64,000 nt of DNA from Shinisaurus crocodilurus (Eukaryota > Chordata > Lepidosauria > Squamata > Shinisauridae), in NCBI GenBank assembly GCA_021292165.1, contig JAHFWL010001243.1, positions 1 to 64,000 of the forward strand, in the 5' to 3' direction. Positions 8,749 through 19,400 of this stretch are shown here, in pieces. Below the pieces are notes generated by a model. The model saw only the letters and a program-made list of their open reading frames with translations. It did no database searches and was not told the DNA's origin. The first letter of the stretch is position 1. Each line of letters begins with the position of its first letter. The position numbers and the translations under genes were made by a program.

Positions 8749-11700
8749 CTAGAATCAAGACAAGAAATCGGTAAAAGCCTGAGTTAGAAATATTGCTTCA
8801 AATCATTGAATGACTTCAGTTGACTATTGTAAGAAAAGGAAGCACTCTCAACACCGAGACTGGAGGCAGTTCTTACTATGTGCCAAACAGCCTCTTTTGA
8901 CTGGCATTCACTTAGAGCTGGTGCAGTCAAGAGCAATGGATTGGGACCAGAGTCCTGGGCTCTGCTCCCAGCTCAGACATGAATTTTTCTGGATGCTGTG
9001 GGACCGGTTACTCTCTCTCATCCTCGCCTACCCCACAGGATTGTTGCGCAGGTAAGTGGACAATCTGAGACATGATGTTATGAGCTGTCTCGAGAGACAT
9101 TAGGATGCAAATCCAGATAAAAAGAGAAAGGGGAAGAGCCATCAAGGAGTGGCAGAGAACCTTTTCTTATTGGGTGCCCCATAAATTATGTACATAAGTT
9201 AAATATGCTCATTTTTAACATCTGAGCTATGGTGGTGTTGGTGGCAAAGAGAGCATATTTCTCTCCTACCGTTATGGGCTCAGCACTATCCAGTGGAGCC
9301 TGCAGTATCCAAAACCACCATGGGGCCTGAGGAATAAAGGAACCCTCCCTACCAGAGCCCACTCCCCACTGGAATCAAGGTGCTCAGCATTTTATGGATA
9401 AAATTGCTCCCGTCCATTCTAACCTGGTTGCCACGTTAATCACAAGTTGAGTCTGCCCCCGCGGCTCCCGGCCTTTCCTGACCCAACTCAAAGGGTTAAT
9501 GTTCAACACTCAATTCTGATACTGCCCAGAGTTTATTACTCATTTGGGAATGCATATTCCCAGAGACATATCTCACATGACAAAGATAAAACTTGAATAA
9601 GCTGATCACTGAATCTCACGGGATGTAGGTTTTCCTGTCTATGCCAGAATCATCAATGGATTTATTGTAAGTGCTTTATTTAAATTTATATAAGAACATT
9701 ATATCTTTTTTCCCTTTTCTTTCTTTTTTTTTTCCTTTTATGGTTTTGCTCTCTTGAAATTCAGAATAAAAAATGATTTTTAAAAAGTTCCTCACTCTTT
9801 ATTGATGAAGTCAATTGAATCTATTCCAACTTTGTTATGACACGAATGACAGCGTCTTGCTCCTGCTCCACCCACCACCAGGAGCTGCCCCCAATCGACT
9901 TCCCCCGTGGGTCAACGGACATTCACGGGAAAGGGTTCCCTCACCCCTGGCCCTAAAGGGTCAGCATTCCTGATACAGGAAGGACCAGTCCCAGGTGAGC
10001 CTCTCAACACGTGAACGTCTTGCCTTGGCTGCCCGGGCTCTGCTTTCTCTCTCTGTCTGTCTACTGATGATGTGGCACGGGACCTTCCGAGTAGCGGACA
10101 TCTGAACAGCCCCGAAGAGCCCGATCTCGTCTGATCTCGAAAGCTAAGCAGGGTTGGGCCTAGTCAGTGCTTGGGTGGGTGACTGCCTGAGAAGACCAGG
10201 GGCTGTAGAGAGGGGCCACAGCTCAGTGGGACAGAGCACAGGCTTTGCACGTGGAAGGCCCCAGGTTCGAACCTCGGCCTCCAGGTAGCGCTAGCAAAGA
10301 ATCCTGCCTGAAACCCCGGAGAGCGGCTGCTGCCTGTCACGGTCGACAATACTGGGTTACAGGGACCAAGTGTCTGACTCAGTAGAAGGCAGATTCCGAT
10401 GTTCCTGTGACACGAACCTCCCTCCTCCTGAGTGGACAAATCCTGCTAGACCGAAAAGGAGGGATCCCGAGAGGCTGGGATACACCATCGAATTGCACAC
10501 GGGCCCCTCCACCGCAGGCCTTCCAGTGTTGCTTAAAAGCTTGCCTGTCCTCGGCTGCCTGTCTCTAATCACGGTGGTTGTGCTGCTGGTTTCTGAGACT
10601 CCCGAGCTGTCTGAATGTGTCTCCTAGAAACGTTTCCGGTATGGCTGAGCCCGGGGTCCTGAGGCTCCTGTTGTAACAGTGTGTAACGACTGGATTATCT
10701 TAAGGCATCCTCCTTTGCTTGCGTAGGCCACTTTTGAGGGGCATGACCAAAAGGTAGCCTAAAAATGCGTCAATGAACATAGAGAATGGGGAAAAAAATA
10801 CTAACATTCCTACTACTACTACCATCACTACCATCATTGCATTTGTAAAGAGATATTATCACCAGCCAGGGAAAGAGGGAGCCTTACCGAGAGAGGCCAC
10901 GATCCCACGATTCTCCTCCATGATCTGCCTGTGTAGGACTTTCTGGTCAGGATCCAGCAGTGCCCACTCCTCCTGGCTGAAGGACACAGCGATCTCCTCA
11001 AAGGGAACCAGAACCTGGACAGAAAAAACATCAACACTTCCTCCTCACACCTAACGGAAAGATCATCGAGTAACAAAATCCAAAGGTCCACCTAGTCCAC
11101 ACTTCTGTTTACACACTGGCCAGCCAACTGCCCACGGAAACTCACAAGCAGGACATGAGTGCAACAACACCCTCCCACCCATGTTCCCCAGCAACTGGTG
11201 CACATAGGCAGACTGCCTCTGATTCTGGAGATCTTGCATAGCTATGTATGCCCATCACAAACACAGCTGTCTATGTTTCCCACTACGACGAACCCCCCGG
11301 ACCCTGGATATATTTAACACACTTACTAGCTAGTAAGCCCCTTTGAACACAACAGGACTTCCTTTTCAGGAAAATACACAGGACCGCAGCTTAAGTGATG
11401 CAAGTGCAAGAACAAAGGCCTGTCCGGAGGTGTCTTATCCTTTATTTGCTGTCTGGATGTTTTAGTATGATTGGGTGAAAATGCATCTCTCCCCGGTTGG
11501 GCTCTTGGCCACAATTCAAAGTGCAGATTTCCATGTTTAACGTCTTCAGTTATTGAATATGATTCTTTAAACTGAGAAAATGGCTGGAGACAGGTTTCTT
11601 CCGCCCACCCACCCCAAATACCTGAGGGGGGGGGAGAATAAAAGCAGCCCAAGGATTTCTTGCACGCTCCCCAACCCCACAGCTAATCCTTACCCTGTGA

Positions 11701-12452
11701 GGCGGCACCTCCATCACTCTCCTGCTCGATGCCCGTTCGCAGGGGACTCTGCAGGGGGCGGGGAAATCAGGCCCCACTTCGGCACACAGATTCTCGACCT
11801 GAAACGTAATGTGGATCCAAGACATGCCATGAGAATACAAAATTATACACTCTTGGGGCAGGGGGCATGGGAGATCCCTCCTCAGAGAATTTCAGTAAAA
11901 AGTTGGGTAATTTGCAGAGAGAGTTTTGGGATGTCCCCGCTCACAGGCTTGACCCCTTGGAGCTCCCAGGATGCAATGCTCTCACCCGCTGCTCCTCCTG
12001 CTTCTTCTCCTCCTCCCGGCTCAGGAGGAAGCCTTCTGCCAGGGCCACCGCCTGGGAACTGGTCTCCGCCCCACATTCCCTCACCCAGCTCGACACCTCC
12101 AGGGGCAGGATGCTCAGGAACTGCTCCAGGACGACCAGGTCCACGATCTGAGTTTTGGTGTGTCGCTCTGGCTTCAGCCACTGACGGGAGAGATGGTGGA
12201 GCTGGGTGCAGACCTCTCGGGGGCCCTGAGCCACCCCGTTGGGGAGCTGCCTGAAATGCTGGCGTCGCACATCTGAGCTGACCATTTCCTGGCCCAGCAT
12301 CTTCTGTCCAGTAGTTTCCCAGGTTTCCCTGGCACTCCCAGCCCTGATGGCATCGTGGCCTCTTCCTGCTTCAGGGGTAGCAGAGTCCTGCTCGTCCATC
12401 TTTGATCTGTGCAGCAAAGAGCGGTGCTAATGAAGCTCTGCAAAGCCACGAC
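6980..12452 (-). CDS. Unit A: SCAN-KRAB C2H2 zinc-finger gene
   Basis: Predicted nuclear DNA-binding transcription repressor. Exons on the minus strand: SCAN exon 12,452-11,986 (ATG at 12,399), linker 11,798-11,694, KRAB 11,014-10,888, finger exon 8,748-6,980. All have GT/AG borders and joined phases, giving 804 codons. SCAN covers residues about 44-128, KRAB A-box about 174-216, and 18 intact C2H2 fingers begin near residue 284. Five of the inter-finger linkers are TGGKP or TGGNP instead of TGEKP. The 19th finger is broken by an extra C near 7,026, so the frame runs out at 'EKSHSS'; the conserved tail (D-H-E-K-N-F motif) is still present in DNA out of frame at about 6,905-6,960. The promoter is near 15.9-16.1 kb. 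Whether it is expressed is unknown. Confidence 0.82.
8750..10090. other. Unit A intron between KRAB and finger exons
   Basis: It contains an A/T-rich tract near 9,700-9,790 and no coding signal. The part 9,250-9,690 is present in B (about 32,630-33,070, inverted) but missing from C. No splice-compatible extra exon was recognised. Confidence 0.6.
10098..10408 (+). repeat. Composite repeat: 5S-like head joined to tRNA-derived SINE
   Basis: A 5S-rRNA-like block (CCCGATCTCGTCTGATCTCG, AAGCTAAGCAGGGTTGGGCC) is followed directly by a tRNA-like block with an A box near GCTCAGTGGGACAGAGC and a B box GGTTCGAACC, then a SINE body ending near CGATGTTCCTGTGA. It lies antisense in the KRAB-finger intron. 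Matching copies are in B (31,930-32,262, opposite strand) and C (49,675-49,990). Confidence 0.75.
10888..11014 (-). CDS. Unit A KRAB A-box exon
   Basis: 127 bases, phase 0 in and phase 1 out. It encodes '[20 protein letters not shown]', a canonical KRAB A-box with the EEW and LDP landmarks that contact KAP1/TRIM28 in known family members. No B-box exon was seen before the finger exon. It differs from B and C at 'SQEEW' versus 'SKEEW' and at 'QKVLHR' versus 'QRALHR'. Confidence 0.85.
11085..11225 (-). repeat. LINE 3' tail repeat in unit A intron
   Basis: Same unit as 6,110-6,262 in reverse (GCAGGACATGAGTGCAACAA, CATGTTCCCCAGCAACTGG). It lies just upstream of the KRAB exon and is shared with B (31,105-31,260) and C (50,670-50,830), so it predates the duplications. 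Confidence 0.65.
11694..11798 (-). CDS. Unit A linker exon
   Basis: 105 bases encode 35 residues starting '[13 protein letters not shown]', between the SCAN and KRAB exons. Acceptor TTTCAG and donor GG|GTAAGG are conserved in all three units and the exon keeps phase 0 at both ends. No domain is recognised. Confidence 0.75.
11986..12452 (-). CDS. Unit A SCAN exon
   Basis: Acceptor TTTTACAG at 12,453; 53 bases of 5' UTR, then ATG at 12,399. 138 codons end at donor CGG|GTGAGA. The SCAN fold is recognisable from '[16 protein letters not shown]', '[13 protein letters not shown]', '[12 protein letters not shown]' and '[13 protein letters not shown]'. SCAN mediates homo- and hetero-dimerisation in known family members. 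The ATG choice is supported by conservation of 'MDEQDSAT' in all three copies. Confidence 0.88.
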
Positions 12453-12854
12453 CTGTAAAAGAATTATTACCCTGTCAGGGCAAGAAGGAACAGTGCGGAC
12501 TCCAGGTAGCAACCAGGTCCCATTCCAAAAGGAAAGGCAGGCACATGCCAAGAGTCAAAGAGAAAATGTAGACACGGGTTCGGGAGGTGTCTTTGCCTGG
12601 GAGCCATGAACCAAAACTCCTTTCATGGGCTTGCAAGTCAGAGGATGCAGCATCCTCCGCGCACCCCAACGTTCCTCCCAGTCCACAGCTCCCACTCTCA
12701 GCCTCCCGTTGAGATCCAGTCCATTCTTCTTCCAAAGCCCCAACCACACCCCTCCCCATCAGGCATCCTGCTACTGCTCTGTTCTCCTTCAGCCTCTCTT
12801 AGGCAGAACTACCTAGAAATTGCTTTAAAAACCAAATTTAACTATGACTCAAAT

Positions 12855-14645
12855 GACTAACAGGGTATAACAAGGCGCCTAAAGGATAGTAGAGCTGGCG
12901 CCACCTCAGTGTGGAGCTCGTTGCACAGTTGGGGGCTTCCACAGAAAAGCCCCCCCTTTGTTACCGCCCTGCAGGCCTCCCTCGGAGGTGGCAGTTGGGG
13001 GAAGGACTCAGATGTTGAACGTAGTGTCAGGGGAGATTGCAGGTGGGAGAGGTGTTTGATCAAGAATTGCTGTACCAAGCAACTGGAATCAGGAATGGAA
13101 GCAAATGGGCCAGAACTGGTGCTATGTGTTTTGACCTACTGGTCCTGCCTATTAGTCTGGCTGCTGCATTTTGGACAAGCTGCAGCTTCTGAATAGTCTT
13201 CAAGGGCAGCCCCACATAGAGTGCATTGCAGTAGTCTAATTTAGAGATTACCAGAGCATAGATTACTGAAATCAGACTATCCCTGTCCAGATAGGGTCAC
13301 AGCTGGGATATCAGCCGGAGCTGGTAGAAGGCACTCTGTGTCACTGAGGCCACTTGAGCCTCAAGTTACAAAGATGGCCCAAAGAGGAACCCCAAGCTAC
13401 AGAACTGCTCCTTCAAGGGGAGTGCCACCCCATCCATTACAGGTTGAACACCCTCCTGTTTGTGGGTGGGTCAGGGGAACCGCCCACAAACAGCATCTCA
13501 GTCTAGTCCGGATTGAGCCTCAGTTTGTAAGCCCTCATCCAGTCCATTGTCGTGGCCAGGCACCGGTTTAGCACATCCACAGCCTCAGCTGCTGAAGATG
13601 AAAAGGAGAGATAGGGCTGTGTGTCATCAGCGTATTGATGGCAACACACTGCAAAAGTCCGGATGACCCCACTCAGTGCTTTCATGTAGATGTTAAATAG
13701 CATGAGGGATAAGACCGACCCCTGAGGGACCCCCCACTGGAGAGTCCACGGGAGGGGGGGCAAGCAGCATTCCCCAAGCACCACCTTCTGGAGCTGGCCA
13801 TCCAAGTAGGAGCGGAACCACTGCAATGCAGTACCCCGCACTGGCATCTCAGACAGCCACCCCAGAAGGATACCATGGGCGATGGTAGAGAAAGCTGGCA
13901 AGAGATCCAGGAGTATCAACAAGGTCACACTCCCCATCTCTCTCCCAATACAGGGCGGCCAAAGCTCTTTCCGTGCCAAAACCAGGCCTGAACCTCTCTT
14001 CTCGATCATCCCAGTTTGCAGGACACGGAATAATGGGCTCAAGTTACAGGAACCCAGAGTCCACCTAAACATCAGGAAAAATTTTCCCGACTGTCAGAGC
14101 AATAAGACAATGGAATCAACTACCTTGGGAGGTGGTGGGCTCTCCCAATCTGGAGGCATTCAAGATGCAGCTGGACGGCCATCTGTCCCGGATGCTTTGA
14201 CCTGGATTCCTGCATTGAGCAGGGGGTTGGACTCGATGGCCTTGTAGGCCCCTTCCAACTCTACTTTTCTATGATTCTATGATTCTATGACCCCGACTAA
14301 AATGGATCCAGATAATCAGTCTCATCCAAGAGCACCCGAAGCTGGTTGGCCACCACCCACTCAAGGACCTTGCCCAAGACAGGAACATTTGCCACTGGCC
14401 TGAAGTTGTTAAGATCATCCGGGTCCAAGGAGGGTTTCTTCAGGAGTGGCCTCACCACCGCTTCTTTCAAGTGCCATGGGACCACTCCCTCTTGCAAGGA
14501 GGCATTGATCACCTCCCCAGCCCAGCCGGCTGTTCCCTCCCTGCTGGTTTTTTGGAACCAAGAGGGGCAAAGATCCAGTGCGGAAGTAGTTGCACCAACC
14601 TGTCCAAGCACCTTGTCAACATCCTCGAGCTGTACCAACTAAAAC
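12855..14645 (-). mobile_element. L2/CR1-type LINE remnant in intron 1 of unit A
   Basis: Same orientation as the gene. Broken frames cover reverse transcriptase: 'AVVRPLLKKPSLDPDDLNNF' palm/finger entry at 14.4 kb, then 'FSTIAHGILLGWLSEM', 'GVPQGSVLS' and the catalytic 'YADD' at 13.6 kb, then the C-terminal part to about 12,860. Stops and frameshifts make it inactive. The orthologous copy sits in B (27,965-29,455) and C (52,458-54,245). Confidence 0.8.
13988..14292 (+). mobile_element. 5'-truncated CR1 insertion in unit A
   Basis: About 300 bp, opposite in strand to the host LINE, ending in TCTATGATTCTATGATTCTATGA, the short tandem tail typical of CR1. A copy occupies the same place in unit C (53,608-53,895). 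Unit B has the uninterrupted host sequence at about 28,317-28,323. Confidence 0.8.
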
Positions 14646-14649
14646 TCAT

Positions 14650-15240
14650 GCAAGAAAATTTGACCAGGCTGAGCTCTGTGTACCTCGCCTGATTCAACTG
14701 CTATAACACTGGAGTGCAAGTTCCGGCGGATGCAAGAGATTTTTCCTGGAAGTGCCTAGCAAATGTACTGTATTGCAGCGGGCCTTAGAGGGGTCCTTGG
14801 GGCCAGCATATAATAGGCCCCGTACAACCCAAAAGAGCTCTGCTGGGCGACAAATACAAGACTGAATAGAGGCAGTTTCTTTGCCTCCCTCACTGCCCCT
14901 AAATACACCTGACTGCAGGCACATAGCAGGGTTTCATTGCATCCACTACTAGGAGTTCCTCTCCATCTGCACTCAAGCCTGTCTCCTGTTTTTGTTTTGT
15001 TGCATAAATCCAGAGCAATCCTGTCAGTCGCCAAGAACAGCTCTGTATGTAACCACAACAAATATCCTTTTTTTTAAAAATCCCTTTTTGCAATATTAAT
15101 AATCTTAATAATAATCTAGAAAAGACAGCTCTCCCTGTGGCCAGGCGTGCATGAGGGCTGACACAAGACACGTTGCTCCCCGCCCTGCCAAAGCGCGTCT
15201 CCCCGCATCCCCGGCAGGAGAAGAGCCAGAAGAGGGAGGG
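14650..15240. other. Unit A intron 1, non-coding
   Basis: Sequence conserved in B and C with no recognised element. An AT-rich TAATAATCTTAATAATAATC tract lies at about 15,093-15,115. Confidence 0.5.
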
Positions 15241-15802
15241 AAATACTCAGTTGCTGGACTTTCAGGGCACCCCCCCCCCCGAAGCAGCTGCCGGGGGCGA
15301 CACCTCCCTCTGCCCAATGGGGGGCTAGCCCTGGACGGGGGTGGGGGGCATCTCATCCGCCCCCCTCGGCCCAATTGGGTTTGCTTTGGGCTGTCCACCC
15401 AAGCCAGCCCAGAACCAGGGGAGCATCTCGGCCACGCGCAGAAACCCCTCGGTGGAGCTGCGTTGGGGAGCCCGGAGCCACAGGGCCCGATTGGGGTGGG
15501 GTGGGGGCAATGATTTTACCGGATGTCCAGGTGCAGAGTCCACGAACCTGCTGGATTCCTCGCAGACCTCCTTTAATCTCCCCCCCCCCCAACCAAAAGA
15601 CTCTCCTGGCTTTACGGAGGAGGAGAGAAAGAAAGAAGCGCCCGGGCTTGGGGGGGGGGGGAAACCCCAAACGGATCAGCCTGTGGGTTGAAATGGGGGT
15701 GGGTGTTCCAGCTTGCACCTTCTTCCCCCCCCCGCCATGCCCCCCTCCCCTACTGCGGCCCAGGGCCGCCCCCTTCCCAAATTCACAAGGGGGGGTCTCA
15801 CC

Positions 15803-16190
15803 GGATCGCGGGAGGGAGGGAGGCGGGAAAGAGCAGAGTCGCCGGGCAGGAAAAGGCAGGAGCAGAGTCGTCCCCAATTGCCAGGGAAATGGCGCGGCCC
15901 CCAGGAAAACCCATCAGCCACCGGGGCTTCTCCCCACTTTGTCCTGCAGAGCCCGGAACTCCCAGCTACTTCCAGCTGCTTTTAAAGGGGCCGCTCGCAG
16001 TGGCAGCTCAGCTTGCAGTTTTAGCTTCGCCGCAATTGACTTTTGCCCACGGCCCCTTTAAGAGTAGAGAGAGGCTGCTAAACTGGGAGGTGGAGGCGAG
16101 GGGTGCGCGTGCCTGTGCGTGCGCGTGCACGGGTGGGCGCCCCATGGGGAAGGGTTCAGCTGGGCGGAAAGAGGAGGAGGAGGAGGAGGG
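15803..16190 (-). promoter_or_regulatory. Unit A promoter and putative non-coding exon 1
   Basis: A CpG-rich block conserved in all units. It holds a dyad of TTTAAAGGGGCC (15,981-15,992) and GGCCCCTTTAA (16,051-16,061), about 58 bp apart. A good donor, CCG|GTGAGA, at 15,802/15,801 could end a 5' non-coding exon that splices to the SCAN exon acceptor at 12,453. The transcription start is inferred, not seen. Confidence 0.5.
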
Positions 16191-16428
16191 AATTGATCAC
16201 ATGATTCCTATCTTCATATTGCCAAAGATTTCCTTTCCTAACAGGGCTGACTCGGTGCCTCTAACAGGAGAGATGCAGCGTCAGAAGGAAAGACAAGAAA
16301 CTTCCCCTTCTCTCTGAAGCTCCATGTTTGGGGGGGGGGGGGTCATCATCATCAGGCGATCACTCGTGACCGAGTAAGATTGTCTTCCGGGATAAAAGGA
16401 GGAGATTCTAAAGAAGATTGTGTAGACT

Positions 16429-19400
16429 CTAGCGATGGGTCCGTAAGTGACTGTGGAGGCCAATTCTAGATCCACACAGCTTCCCACAGTGAGGACACAG
16501 GTTACCAGATAGAAGATGGTCCTGTAAAGGATTCATTTGACGTGCTTTTCGCTTAGCATGTTTCTCCCTTTCACCTTGCACTCGGGCTTCTTCAAAGTCC
16601 ATGGAACCTTTGTGAAAGGCCAACCTCCATTTAGATCGTTCATGGGCCAGAGCTTCCCAGTTTTCGATGTTTATATTGCATTTTTTTAGATTTGCCTTAT
16701 GAACATCTTTAAACCTCTTATATTGACCACCGATATTCCGCTTTCCATCCTTGAGTTGGGAGTAAAGTAACTGCTTTGGGAGACGGCAGTCAGGCATTCG
16801 AACAACATGACCGGTCCACTGAAGTTGGCGTTGAAGGATCATTTTTTCAATGCTAGTAGTCTTTGCTTCTTCCAGTACACTGACATTTGTTCGCCTATCT
16901 TCCCAAGTAATTTGCAGGATTTTCCGGAGGCAACGTTGATGAAACCTTTCAAGGAGGTGGAAGTGACGTTTATAGATAGTCCATGTTTCGCAGGCATACA
17001 ATAAAGTTGGTAATACAATGGCTTCATAAACCAGTGTTTTGGTCTTCTTACAAATATCCCGATCCTCGAACACTCTATGTTTCATTCGAGAAAATGCGGC
17101 ACTTGCAGAGCTCAGACGATGCTGGATTTCACTGTCGATGTTAGCTGTAACAGAAAGATAGCTGCCAAGATAGAGAAAATGATCGACATTTTCCAGTATT
17201 GTCCCGCCAAGCTGGATAGATGGCATCACCAAAGGATTGGCTTGCACTTGCTGATGAAGCACTTTGGTTTTTTTGATGTTAAGTGAGAGGCCAAGTTTTT
17301 CGTATGCTTCTGCAAAAGCATTTAGGATAGTTTGGAGATCATCCTCTGAATGTGCGGAGACCACATTATCATCAGTATACTGAAGTTCCACAACGGAGGT
17401 TGTAATTACCTTACTTTTTGCTTTCAGCCTGCTGAGATTAAAAAGCTTTCCATCTGTTCGATATATAATTCCCACACCGGTGGGAAGTTTCCCCTCGACA
17501 AGATGTAAAACCATGGTGATGAAAATGGCAAATAATGTTGGGGCGATAACACATCCCTGTTTAACACCTGATCCCACTTTAAATGGAGCACCATGAGAGC
17601 CGTTGTTGTCCAAAACCGTTGCCGTCATGTTGTCATGGAGAAGTCGCAAGATATTCACAAATTTATTGGGGCATCCAATTTTCATAAGGATAGTCCAGAG
17701 AGCTGTACGGTCTACAGTATCAAAGGCCTTAGCCAAATCGATAAATGCCATATAAAGGGGTTGATTTTGCTCCCGGCATTTTTCTTGGAGCTGACGTGCA
17801 GTAAAAATCATGTCTACTGTCCCTCTAGAGGGGCGGAAACCATATTGAGTTTCAGGGAGGATCTCTTCTGAAATAGATAGAAGACGGTTTGCGAGAATCC
17901 TAGCAAATATTTTACCTGCGGTTGCTAAGAGAGAAATGCCCCGATAGTTTCCACAGTCTGTTCTATCACCCTTCTTAAAGAGGGTGATAATTATGGCATC
18001 CCTGAAGTCTTCTGGGATCTCTTCTCTTATCCAGATTTTTTCGATGAGTTTATGAAGATGTTGTACAAGTTCGGGGCCCCCTTCTTTAAAGATTTCAGCA
18101 GGAATCCCATCTGGTCCACTAGCTTTGTTGTTCTTCATTTGATTAATGGCTTTTTTTACTTCATCCAAAGTGGGGAGTATTGCAAGTTCCTCTTTAATTT
18201 GTTTTTGCGGGATTTGCGAAAAAATCTCATTATCCACCTTAGACTTACGATTTAAAAGGTCATAATAATGCTCTTTCCAACGCAGTGCAATAGACTCTTT
18301 GTCTTTTAAGAGTTTGGTGCCATCTTTTGATTGTAAAGGGTTTGTACCATAGGTTTTTGGTCCATAAATGGCCCTTGTGGCCTTAAAAAAGCCCCGTGCA
18401 TCATGAGATTCTGCAAGTTGTTGAATTTCTTCAGCTTTCTTTTTCCACCAAGCGTTCTTAAGTTCTCTTGTTCTTCTTTGGACCTCAGCCTTTGCGCTAG
18501 CGTAGGTTTTTTTCTTGGCAGCGCAGTTAATATCATTTTGCCATATTTGGAAGGCTTTCCTTTTTTGGTCAATTATATATTTAATCTCATTGTCATTTTC
18601 ATCAAACCAATCCTGATGTTTCTTAGTTTCATATCCAATAGTTTGTTCACAAGCTGCAGTAATGGAGGTTTTCAGCTTAGACCAATGGTCCTCAATGTTG
18701 TCAGGAGGTTCCGTAGGTAGATGTTCCTTAAGAAGTGATTGAAGATGAGTTTGCTTAATAGGATCTTGAAGGACTTGGATGTTCATTTTACGCCTTGGTT
18801 TCCTTCCTTGAAGCCTACGTTGGGGAGCAATGTTGATAACCATAGTGGACCGGATTAGTCGGTGGTCTGTCCAGCAGTCGTCGGCACTCACCATGGCCCT
18901 AGTAAGAAGTACATCGCGGCGATCTCTAGCACGGACAATTACATAATCCAGAAGATGCCAGTGCTTTGACCGTGGGTGCTGCCATGATGTTTTAAACTTA
19001 TTCTTTTGTCGAAAGAGCGTGTTTGTGCTAGTGAGATTATGCTCTGCACATATAGACAAAAGTAAGAGTCCGTTCGGGTTGCTATTACCAACTCCGTCTT
19101 TTCCAATAGTTTCTGGCCATAAATCAAAGTCACGCCCGACTCTTGCATTAAAATCGCCTAGGAGGATAATTTTATCCTCTTTAGGTATCTCTGACAGGAG
19201 AGTGTCCAACTGGCTGTAAAAACTTTCCTTGATGTCATCATCAGCATCTAATGTTGGTGCATAAGCGCTCAAAATAGTTACCTGTTGGTTATTGGCGAGC
19301 TTTAATCGAAGAGTTATCAGGCGTTCGTTAATGCCAGTAGGAACTTCTGACAAAGAGTTCACTAGTTCATTTTTGATGGCAAAGCCTACACCATGTATTC

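Noticed and set aside
10105..10200. 5S rRNA gene candidate
   Set aside because: Only part of the 5S sequence is present, with changes in the promoter region, and it is fused to SINE sequence.
10200..10280. tRNA gene candidate with A and B boxes
   Set aside because: No acceptor-stem pairing, and it is continuous with a SINE body repeated in three units.
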